The position numbers and the translations under genes are program-made. A stretch of 12,509 nt of DNA. Source: Erysipelotrichaceae bacterium UBA3379. Its GTDB lineage: Bacteria; Bacillota_I; Bacilli_A; Erysipelotrichales; Coprobacillaceae. The stretch spans positions 1 through 12,509 of the forward strand of contig DEPZ01000074.1 of NCBI GenBank assembly GCA_002359025.1. The letters run 5' to 3'. Below are positions 1-6,499 of the stretch, in pieces (the stretch's first letter is position 1; every line of letters starts with the position of its first letter). Below the pieces are notes generated by a model. That model searched no databases. It was not told the origin of the DNA and saw only the letters and a program-made list of their open reading frames with translations.

Positions 1-62
1 CTCTTGTAAAGTCTTTTTTTCATAAATTATTTTTATTTTTTATTTAAATTTAATTTTATATG

Positions 63-101
63 ATAAAAAGGACTATTTTTACAAAAGTAAAAATATGTCC
101 T
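63..101 (-). terminator. Rho-independent terminator of the MarR/ABC exporter operon
   Basis: Read on the minus strand, bases 101 to 69 form a long hairpin: AGGAC, one bulged A, TATTTTTAC, a TTTT loop, then GTAAAAATAGTCCT, giving 14 pairs. A run of five T follows (A65-A69 on the plus strand). It begins six bases past the stop codon of the exporter gene ending at 107, so it closes that operon. Bases 1-62 to its left are very AT-rich and show no gene or other clear signal. Confidence 0.85.
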
Positions 102-106
102 CTATA

Positions 107-1966
107 TTAATCTAATTCAAACTGCCCTGTATATAACTGATAATACCTTCCTTTTTGTTGGATAAGTTCATCATGATTTCCTCTTTCTATAATCTCTCCA
201 TGATCTAGTACCATGATTGCATCTGAATTTCTGACAGTTGATAATCTATGAGCTATCACAAAAACAGTTCTATTTTCCATTAAACGGTCCATACCCTTTT
301 CAATAAGTTTTTCTGTTCGTGTATCAATCGAGCTTGTTGCTTCATCCAATATAAGAACTGGCAAATTTGCAATAGCTGCTCTTGCAATAGCAAGAAGTTG
401 TCTTTGCCCTTGAGACAAATTCGCACCATCACTCGTTAACATTGTATCATAGCCATTCGGTAACCTCTTTATAAATCCATGTGCGTTTGCTAGTTTTGCT
501 GCTTGAACAACTTCATCCATAGTTGCATTTAAATTCCCATATCTAATATTATCTGCAATAGTTCCTGTAAACAAATGTGTATCCTGCAATACAATAGATA
601 TAGAATGACGTAAATCATCTTTCTTTATTAATTTAATATCAATACCATCATAAGTAATACTTCCTTTTTGAATATCATAGAACCTATTAATTAAATTCGT
701 AATTGTTGTTTTCCCAGCACCTGTGCTACCTACAAAAGCTATTTTTTGACCTGGCTTTGCATAAAGATTAATATCCTTTAAAATCGTAACATCATCATTG
801 TATCCAAAAACAACATCATGAAATCTAACATCTCCTTTTAACAAAACAAGTTCTACACTTCCATCTTCTCTAGGATGTCTCCATGCCCAAATCCCAGTAT
901 ACTCTTGGCATTCTTGAAGCTTTCCATCTTGAAGAAGACGAACTCTAGTCAATGTAACTTTTCCTTCATCAACCTCTTCTACTTCATCCATCAAATTAAA
1001 TATTCTTTCTGCACCAGCCATAGCAGCCAATATAAAATTTAATTGTTGTGTAAACTGATTAACTGGTTGAGCTGTCTGTCTAACGAACACCAAATATGAT
1101 GATAAGCTCCCAAGATCCATAATTCCAGCTATTGTAAAGAAACCTCCAACACATGCTACAATTGCATAATTAAAATAAGAAATACTTACAACGGTTGGAA
1201 TTGTTCTACCAGAATAAGTTAATGCTTCTGTAGAAGCATTTCTTAATAATTCATTTCTACGATTAAATTCCCTAATATTCTCCTGTTCATGATTAAATAC
1301 TTTAGAAACCTTTACACCTTCCACCATCTCTTCAACAAAACCATTTAAATCACCTAATGAACTTTGTTGACGAACAAAATAATACTTACTCTTTTTACTT
1401 AAATACTGAATGATAAAATACATGATAATCATACATACAAATACAATTAATGATAATTGCCAATTTAATACAAATATCAATATCAAAGTTCCAGTAACCA
1501 TAATAAAACTTTGAATAAGATTATCAAAACAGTTATTCATCGCATCTTGCAAAGTATCTAAATCATTTGTAAATCTACTCATAATATCACCATGAGTATG
1601 ACTATCAAAATATCTTAATGGCAATCTTTGCATTTTATGAAAAAGATCTTGTCTTATTTCTTTAATAATCTTTTGTGATGTGTGAACCATTAATTGTTTA
1701 TATATAAGCGTACTCGTTGCTCCAATAAAATATATCAATGCCATGATACTCACAAAAGATACAAGTCCTTTGGCATCACCAGGTATAATATACTCATTTA
1801 CAACTGTCCTTATTTGAAAAGTACCCCATAAATTAATACTTGTACTTATAATAACCAGTACCCCAACAATGACCAAAGCATATTTATGATGACCCATATA
1901 TTTTAAAAATGACTGAATTGTCTTTTTCATATCTCTTGGTTTTGCTGCTGTAAGTTGTCTTGCCAT
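107..1966 (-). CDS. Half-ABC exporter, catalytic (canonical ATPase) subunit of a heterodimeric multidrug-type pump
   Basis: This 619-residue protein is a fused membrane and ATPase half-transporter. Residues about 30-320 hold six predicted membrane helices of the type I exporter fold; residues about 380-619 are the nucleotide-binding domain. Visible motifs are Walker A GSTGAGKT (K419), Walker B ending LILDE with catalytic Glu542, and the H-switch His573. The signature is LSQGQ (517-521) rather than LSGGQ. An extra segment of about 50 residues (near 332-385) lies between the two domains, as in LmrD/BmrD-like subunits of heterodimeric exporters. Its ATG overlaps the stop codon of the upstream partner gene by one base (TAATG), with AAGGAG about 11 bases upstream, so the two are translationally coupled. 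By family, the pair exports drugs or lipids; the real substrate cannot be told from sequence. Confidence 0.93.
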   Translation of the reverse strand: MARQLTAAKPRDMKKTIQSFLKYMGHHKYALVIVGVLVIISTSINLWGTFQIRTVVNEYIIPGDAKGLVSFVSIMALIYFIGATSTLIYKQLMVHTSQKIIKEIRQDLFHKMQRLPLRYFDSHTHGDIMSRFTNDLDTLQDAMNNCFDNLIQSFIMVTGTLILIFVLNWQLSLIVFVCMIIMYFIIQYLSKKSKYYFVRQQSSLGDLNGFVEEMVEGVKVSKVFNHEQENIREFNRRNELLRNASTEALTYSGRTIPTVVSISYFNYAIVACVGGFFTIAGIMDLGSLSSYLVFVRQTAQPVNQFTQQLNFILAAMAGAERIFNLMDEVEEVDEGKVTLTRVRLLQDGKLQECQEYTGIWAWRHPREDGSVELVLLKGDVRFHDVVFGYNDDVTILKDINLYAKPGQKIAFVGSTGAGKTTITNLINRFYDIQKGSITYDGIDIKLIKKDDLRHSISIVLQDTHLFTGTIADNIRYGNLNATMDEVVQAAKLANAHGFIKRLPNGYDTMLTSDGANLSQGQRQLLAIARAAIANLPVLILDEATSSIDTRTEKLIEKGMDRLMENRTVFVIAHRLSTVRNSDAIMVLDHGEIIERGNHDELIQQKGRYYQLYTGQFELD

Positions 1967-3690
1967 TATAAACCAGCTCCTTCCAATTGTGAGTAATATA
2001 TTTCTTGATAGATAGGATCATTTTCTAAGAGTTCCTCGTGATTTCCAATAGCATGTATTTTCCCTTCATCTAATATAATAATTTGATCTGCATGTTGGAT
2101 AGATGAAACTCTTTGAGCGATAATAATCTTTGTTGTATCTTTTAGATTGGAAAGGGCTTCTTTAATATGTGCCTCAGTCGCAGTATCAACAGCACTTGTG
2201 GAATCATCTAAAATCAAAACTTTAGGATGTTTTAACAACGCTCTTGCTATACACAATCTTTGCTTTTGTCCTCCAGATATATTGACTCCGCCTTGTCCTA
2301 AATCTGTTAAATAACCATCTGGAAAATTCTGAAGAAATTCATTAACACATGCTTGTTGACATGCCCATTCTAAATCTTCATCACTTGCTTCTTTATCTCC
2401 CCATAATAAATTATCTTTAATCGTACCACTAAAGAGTGTGTTTTTTTGTAAAACCATTCCTACAGCATCTCTTAACTGTTCAACTGAATACTTTTTCACA
2501 TCTACGCCTCCAACGAGGACTTGCCCATTATTTACATCATATAGTCTCGGTATAAGTTGTACCATACTTGTTTTGGCAGATCCTGTTCCTCCTAGTATAC
2601 CAACAGTTGATCCAGAAGGAATATGAATATCTATGTCACTTAATACATATTCTTTTGCTTCATCCTTATATTTAAAATAAACATGTTTAAAATCAACATC
2701 ACCATTCTTTACTTCATTAATGCAAGGTTCAGGACTAACAATATCAGGTATTTCATCTAATACTTCTACAATTCTTTCACCACTTGCGATAGATCTTGTT
2801 AACATTAAAAAAACATTAGAAATCATCATTAATGCATTTAATATTTGTAAGACATAACTTAAAAATCCTGTGAGTTCTCCAACTTGCATATCTCCAGAAA
2901 AAATCATTTGTCCACCAAATAAAATAATACAAACAATTGTTCCATACATGACATATTGAAATAAAGGTAGATTTAGTACAGATGTTCTAAATGCATGTTC
3001 GCTATTTTGTTTTAATTTTTCATTGATCTTATCAAATTTCTCTTCTTCATATGTCCCTCTAACATATGATTTAACAACTCTAATTGCATTTAAATTTTCT
3101 TGTACAACTGTATTGACTTGATCAATACTTGATTGCATCAATCTATATAATGGTCCTACTTTTCTTACAATAAAGAAAAGTCCTAATCCCAATATAGGAA
3201 TCGCAACAATAAATACAAATGCTAATTTGGCATTGATTGTAAATGTTAAAATCAAAGCTGTTAAAAGCATGAAAGGTGCACGTACTATTGGTCTCACTCC
3301 ATTACATACAGCATTTTGAATAATTGTGACATCGCTGGTTAATCTTGTAATCAAACTAGAAGTAGAGAAATGATCAGTATTTTTAAAAGAAAAGTTTTGT
3401 ACTTTCTCAAATTCTTCTTTTCGTATATTTGCGCCAAAACCCTGTCCAGCCGTTGCTGCATAACGGGCATACATAACACCTAAAACCAATGCAATGAATG
3501 CACATACAACCATAATGATTCCTTGAGTAATAATATATTGCTTATCTCCATTAGCCACTCCAATATCAATAATATCTGCCATCAATAAAGGAATAACCAA
3601 TTCAAAAACTGTTTCACCAATGACACATAAACAGCTTAATATTAAATATTTATTATATTGTTTCATATATCCATAAAGTCGTTTAATCAC
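1966..3690 (-). CDS. Half-ABC exporter, degenerate-site subunit of the heterodimeric pump
   Basis: A 574-residue half-transporter with an N-terminal six-helix membrane domain (about residues 15-300) and a C-terminal ATPase domain (about 330-574). Walker A is GGTGSAKT (K373), with Ala where Gly is usual. The signature is canonical ISGGQ (471-475). The catalytic Glu position after Walker B is Asp496 (LILDDST), and the H-switch His is replaced by Gln526 (AQRVSS). These changes mark it as the partner that carries the non-hydrolysing site in heterodimeric exporters such as TM287/288 or BmrC/D. Translation starts at GTG (3688-3690), supported by a strong AAGGAGG seven bases upstream that overlaps the stop codon of the MarR gene. 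The gene lies 12 bases after marR and overlaps the next exporter gene by one base, so all three form one operon. Confidence 0.93.
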   Translation of the reverse strand: MIKRLYGYMKQYNKYLILSCLCVIGETVFELVIPLLMADIIDIGVANGDKQYIITQGIIMVVCAFIALVLGVMYARYAATAGQGFGANIRKEEFEKVQNFSFKNTDHFSTSSLITRLTSDVTIIQNAVCNGVRPIVRAPFMLLTALILTFTINAKLAFVFIVAIPILGLGLFFIVRKVGPLYRLMQSSIDQVNTVVQENLNAIRVVKSYVRGTYEEEKFDKINEKLKQNSEHAFRTSVLNLPLFQYVMYGTIVCIILFGGQMIFSGDMQVGELTGFLSYVLQILNALMMISNVFLMLTRSIASGERIVEVLDEIPDIVSPEPCINEVKNGDVDFKHVYFKYKDEAKEYVLSDIDIHIPSGSTVGILGGTGSAKTSMVQLIPRLYDVNNGQVLVGGVDVKKYSVEQLRDAVGMVLQKNTLFSGTIKDNLLWGDKEASDEDLEWACQQACVNEFLQNFPDGYLTDLGQGGVNISGGQKQRLCIARALLKHPKVLILDDSTSAVDTATEAHIKEALSNLKDTTKIIIAQRVSSIQHADQIIILDEGKIHAIGNHEELLENDPIYQEIYYSQLEGAGL

Positions 3691-3702
3691 AATATCCCCT
3701 CC

Positions 3703-4122
3703 TTATTCATCTGTTAAATTCTTATACATTCTCATTAAATAATCTTGAAACTGCTTCTTTTCTTCATCATTAAATCCTTTTAAAGATAATTTCTCTACTT
3801 CCTCGCAGTGACAATTCCATCTTTCTAATGCTTGTTTTCCTTCTTTTGTGATTTTGATTTGATAAGCTCTTTTATTACCTGGATCAATTTTTCTTAATAT
3901 AAAGCCTTTACTTTCTAAACTGTTTAAAATACGACTTGTTGTTGCTGGTTCTATATCACATTCTTCTGCAATATCTTTCAACTTACAATTTTCCTTTGTA
4001 TAGATGCATCGTAGTACTTTGGGTTGTCCTGGTGACAATCTAAAATCATGCATTTTTAATTGATTATGTCTTCTTTGAGCATGATAGGTTTTAAATAATA
4101 ATAAATAGAATGGTATTTGCAT
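3703..4122 (-). CDS. MarR-family winged-helix transcriptional regulator of the adjacent exporter
   Basis: This 139-residue protein has the size and pattern of MarR regulators. There is an N-terminal dimerisation helix, then a winged helix-turn-helix from about residue 40 to 110: the recognition region reads IAEECDIEPATTSRILNSLE, followed by the wing with the family-typical Asp/Arg pattern (IDPGNKRAYQIKITKEG). A C-terminal helix pair follows. As first gene of an operon with two exporter halves, it most likely represses its own operon and is released by a ligand of the pump; this is the common arrangement but is inferred here. The ATG at 4122 has only a modest upstream TAGGT. A 48-codon reading frame with a GTG start and a GGGAG-type site overlaps its beginning out of frame, which could influence translation. 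Confidence 0.9.
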   Translation of the reverse strand: MQIPFYLLLFKTYHAQRRHNQLKMHDFRLSPGQPKVLRCIYTKENCKLKDIAEECDIEPATTSRILNSLESKGFILRKIDPGNKRAYQIKITKEGKQALERWNCHCEEVEKLSLKGFNDEEKKQFQDYLMRMYKNLTDE

Positions 4123-4237
4123 ATTTGACCTACTATAAAAGTATTCTTTAAGACAAAAGAAGCATTCATATTTTCTCTTAGCTTATTGCCTTTTAAAAAC
4201 ACTCTTCTCCCTTCAGTATTAAATTTCTTTAATAACC

Positions 4238-4255
4238 ACTATATTTTTGTATAGT
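4238..4255. promoter_or_regulatory. Candidate MarR operator, inverted repeat ACTATA-N6-TATAGT
   Basis: A perfect 6+6 inverted repeat with a six-base spacer lies in the marR leader, about 30-47 bases downstream of the predicted transcription start. Its size and spacing fit a MarR dimer site. Binding is inferred, not shown; the half-sites differ from the larger palindrome at 4260-4288. Confidence 0.4.
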
Positions 4256-4259
4256 TAAT

Positions 4260-4288
4260 TCTAATTATTAGCTTGCTAATAATTTAGA
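4260..4288. promoter_or_regulatory. Near-perfect palindrome over the marR operon transcription start
   Basis: TCTAATTATTAGC (4260-4272), two bases TT, then GCTAATAATTTAGA (4275-4288) form an inverted repeat of 13 pairs with one extra T. The core TTATTAGC/GCTAATAA is perfect. It covers roughly -3 to +25 of the minus-strand promoter at 4292-4320, where a bound repressor would block initiation. It could also act as a hairpin at the 5' end of the mRNA. Confidence 0.5.
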
Positions 4289-4291
4289 TTC

Positions 4292-4320
4292 ATTTTAATC
4301 CCATCCTATAAAATTGTCAA
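4292..4320 (-). promoter_or_regulatory. Promoter of the marR-ABC exporter operon
   Basis: On the minus strand TTGACA (4320-4315) is followed after exactly 17 bases by TAAAAT (4297-4292). This is a near-consensus sigma-A-type promoter and predicts initiation near 4285, giving a leader of about 160 bases before marR. It lies back to back with the plus-strand promoter at 4341-4369. Confidence 0.7.
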
Positions 4321-4340
4321 ATATCGGTATGTCGTTTCAT

Positions 4341-4369
4341 TTGAATGGATAGACTAGTAATGTTATAAT
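4341..4369 (+). promoter_or_regulatory. Promoter of the CobW/G3E GTPase operon
   Basis: TTGAAT (4341-4346), a 17-base spacer and TATAAT (4364-4369), preceded by TG at 4361-4362, form an extended -10 promoter. Initiation near 4376 leaves a leader of about 19 bases holding the AAGAAGG ribosome site (4381-4387), seven bases before the ATG. No sequence resembling a Zur or Fur box was recognised between 4300 and 4395, although zinc control would be expected for this gene family. Confidence 0.75.
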
Positions 4370-4394
4370 ACATAGTTAGAAAGAAGGTAAGATT

Positions 4395-5477
4395 ATGGCT
4401 AAAGTAGATATTATTTCTGGTTTTCTTGGTGCAGGAAAAACCACACTTATTAAAAAATTAATAAATGAATCTTTATCACATGAAAAAGTAGTCCTTATTG
4501 AAAATGAATTTGGAGAAATAGGGATTGATGGAAGCTTTTTAAAGGAAGCTGGTGTTGAAATCACAGAAATGAATTCAGGATGTATCTGTTGCTCCCTTGT
4601 TGGAGATTTTACTGAAGCATTAAAAAAAGTTATTCACGACTATCATCCTGATCGTATTATTATCGAACCTTCTGGTGTAGGTAAATTATCAGATGTTATT
4701 CAAGCAGTTACAAATGTATATAGTGAAGAGATTCATCTCAATAGTTTTGTTACTGTTATAGATGTTAAAAAATGTAAAATTTATTCACAAAATTTTGGTG
4801 AATTCTTTAACAACCAAATACAATACGCATCTTCTCTTATCTTAAGTAGAACTCAAGATGTAACAGAAGAGAAAATACAAGAAGCAATTGATATTATTAG
4901 ACAACTTAATACAAAAGCAAATATTATCACGACTCCCTGGCAAGATTTATCAGCTGATACTATTCTTAGTGCATTTGAAAATAAAGAATCACTTGAAGAT
5001 ATTCTTCTTAATGAAGTCAAAAACAACTCTATTCATCATAAACACCATCATGGATGCGATTGTGATCACGAGCATCATGAATATAATCATGACTGTGGAT
5101 GTCATCATGAGCATCACCATGAACACCATCATGATTGCGGTTGTGAACATCATCATGATCATGACCATGATTGTGGTTGCCATCTCGATCATCATGCCGA
5201 TGAAGTCTTCTCTAGTATTGGAAAAGAAACAATCCATACATATACACAAACTCAGCTAGAATCTATTCTAGAAAAATTATCATCTTCAAAAGAATTTGGG
5301 GATATCCTACGTGCAAAAGGTATCTTACAAACACCAGAAAAAAAATGGATCAATTTTGATCTTGTTCCTGGAGAATACGAAATCAGAGATGGTCAGCCAG
5401 ATTATACAGGTAGATTGTGTATTATTGGAAAAGATTTAAAAGAAAAAGAAATATTTGAACTATTTGGAGTTAACTAA
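4395..5477 (+). CDS. CobW/COG0523 (G3E) GTPase with long His/Cys-rich metal-binding loop, putative metallochaperone
   Basis: This 360-residue protein is a member of the COG0523 G3E GTPases, which hand metal ions, often zinc, to client proteins. It shows the P-loop GFLGAGKTT (residues 9-17), the metal-binding motif CICC (63-66) and the switch region IIIEPSGVG. The usual NKxD base-recognition motif is replaced by a SRTQ-type sequence. Residues 214-267 hold 25 His and 8 Cys, including three HDCGC units. The CobW C-terminal domain follows (about 275-360). The ATG is preceded by AAGAAGG at seven bases. The stop codon overlaps the start of the next gene (TAATG), so the two are co-translated. Metal identity is inferred: zinc is most likely, but nickel or cobalt storage cannot be excluded from a His-rich loop alone. 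Confidence 0.92.
   Translation: MAKVDIISGFLGAGKTTLIKKLINESLSHEKVVLIENEFGEIGIDGSFLKEAGVEITEMNSGCICCSLVGDFTEALKKVIHDYHPDRIIIEPSGVGKLSDVIQAVTNVYSEEIHLNSFVTVIDVKKCKIYSQNFGEFFNNQIQYASSLILSRTQDVTEEKIQEAIDIIRQLNTKANIITTPWQDLSADTILSAFENKESLEDILLNEVKNNSIHHKHHHGCDCDHEHHEYNHDCGCHHEHHHEHHHDCGCEHHHDHDHDCGCHLDHHADEVFSSIGKETIHTYTQTQLESILEKLSSSKEFGDILRAKGILQTPEKKWINFDLVPGEYEIRDGQPDYTGRLCIIGKDLKEKEIFELFGVN
5034..5195 (+). repeat. Degenerate coding repeat encoding the His/Cys-rich segment
   Basis: Irregular repeats of CATCATGA- and CATGAYTGYGGWTGY-type units encode the 54-residue His/Cys-rich loop of the GTPase. Three HDCGC modules and several H-rich spacers are visible. Such a tract can expand or contract by slippage. 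It also creates spurious open frames in the other reading frames, which are not genes. Confidence 0.75.
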
Positions 5478-6418
5478 TGGATACAAGAATATATTTATTT
5501 ACTGGATTTTTAGATAGTGGAAAATCTACATTTATCAATGATACAATTACAACAACTGATTTTTGTGCGAATGAGAAATCAGTTTTAGTTGTAAGTGAAC
5601 GTGGAGAAGTAGAATATCAACAAGAACAAATAGAAGCTCAAAATTGTGACCTTGTTTATGTATCAAGTGAGGATGATTTCAATTATGATTTCTTTAAGAA
5701 ACTTCAAGATCAGTATCAACCAACACAAATTCTTATAGAACTCAACGGTATGTATAATGTTGATCGTATTATAGAATGTGAAAAGCCAGATAATATGGCA
5801 GTTGTTCAAGTTTTAACAACGATTGATGCTTCAACTTTTGGATTATACATACAAAACATGCGCTCTCTTGTTTACCAGCATGTTAAATACACTGATTTAT
5901 TAATATTTAATCGTATTAATGATTCTATTAAGAAATCATTTCTACGTAATAATATTAAAGCAATTAACACAACAACTCAAATCATCTATGAAAAAGAAGA
6001 TGGAACTGTTAATACATTAACTGATGATGAATTACCTTTTGATATTTCATCAGATCATTTAGATATTCAAGATCATGATTTTGGATTGTTTTGTATGGAT
6101 GCTTTAGATCATCCTGAAAAATATGAAGGAAAACATGTTAAATTGAGAGGAAAATTTATTGGTTTAGATAAACAAATTCTTGATGGATTTATTCTTGGAA
6201 GATTAGCTATGGTATGTTGTGAAGATGATACATCATTAATAGGAATGGTATGCATATCTCAATATGCAAAACAATTTATCCCAAATGAATGGCTAGAGGT
6301 TGAAGGAAAAATACATTTAGAATATGACAGTGAAATGCAAGGTGATATATGTGTATTGCAGGTAGAGAATTTCCAAGTCATTCCACCATTAAAACAAGAA
6401 TATGTAACTTTTGATTAG
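5477..6418 (+). CDS. CobW-like P-loop protein fused to a YcgQ/TIGR03943 (DUF1980)-like C-terminal domain
   Basis: A 313-residue protein with two parts. Residues 1-180 resemble the G3E GTPase fold: a P-loop GFLDSGKST (10-18), a switch-like VVSERGEVEY segment and an ILIELNG strand. The CxCC metal motif of true COG0523 members is absent; the matching place reads NCDLVYVSSEDD. Residues about 200-313 contain a GKHVKLRGKFIG strand, FILGR, and a Cys pair (C247, C248) followed by acidic residues, then WLEVEGKI. That pattern resembles the C-terminal domain of YcgQ/TIGR03943 proteins, which usually partner a YcgR-type permease. No permease gene lies here. The gene overlaps the upstream GTPase stop by one base, so the pair probably works together, perhaps in metal transfer. 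The domain assignment rests on motif recall and should be treated as probable. Confidence 0.75.
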   Translation: MDTRIYLFTGFLDSGKSTFINDTITTTDFCANEKSVLVVSERGEVEYQQEQIEAQNCDLVYVSSEDDFNYDFFKKLQDQYQPTQILIELNGMYNVDRIIECEKPDNMAVVQVLTTIDASTFGLYIQNMRSLVYQHVKYTDLLIFNRINDSIKKSFLRNNIKAINTTTQIIYEKEDGTVNTLTDDELPFDISSDHLDIQDHDFGLFCMDALDHPEKYEGKHVKLRGKFIGLDKQILDGFILGRLAMVCCEDDTSLIGMVCISQYAKQFIPNEWLEVEGKIHLEYDSEMQGDICVLQVENFQVIPPLKQEYVTFD

Positions 6419-6446
6419 CTTATCTTTTGATAAGCTATTTCTATTT
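6416..6446 (+). terminator. Terminator of the GTPase operon
   Basis: TAGCTTATC (6416-6424), a TTTT loop and GATAAGCTA (6429-6437) make a perfect nine-pair stem followed by TTTCTATTT. The TAG stop codon of the preceding gene is the first triplet of the stem. The hairpin separates this operon from the tgt promoter, whose -35 box starts at 6445. Confidence 0.75.
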
Positions 6447-6473
6447 GAACTTATATATGTTTTCATGTATAAT
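6445..6473 (+). promoter_or_regulatory. tgt: Promoter of the tgt-queA-queH operon
   Basis: TTGAAC (6445-6450), a 17-base spacer and TATAAT (6468-6473) predict transcription from about 6480. This leaves about 20 bases of leader. An in-frame GTG at 6479 would sit at or ahead of the transcript start, which argues against it as the start codon of tgt. No preQ1 riboswitch fits in so short a leader. Confidence 0.8.
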
Positions 6474-6499
6474 GAGTTGTGCTAAAAAGAGGTGAAAAA

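Noticed and set aside
1..62. Possible gene or promoter at the left edge
   Set aside because: Very AT-rich and too short; no open frame or paired promoter boxes could be supported.
2438..2626. Open frame on the plus strand inside the exporter gene
   Set aside because: Lies antisense to a well-conserved ATPase domain, with no ribosome site and no recognisable protein.
4376..4564. Minus-strand open frame at the start of the CobW-type gene
   Set aside because: Antisense to the P-loop and CxCC region of a clear GTPase; a shadow of that coding sequence.
5034..5195. CRISPR-like array in the His-rich tract
   Set aside because: Repeats are short, irregular and in frame with a protein; there are no unique spacers of constant length.
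4888..5259. Open frames on both strands across the His-rich tract
   Set aside because: Low-complexity Ile/Met translations arise from reading CAT-rich repeats in another frame or strand; no independent coding signal.
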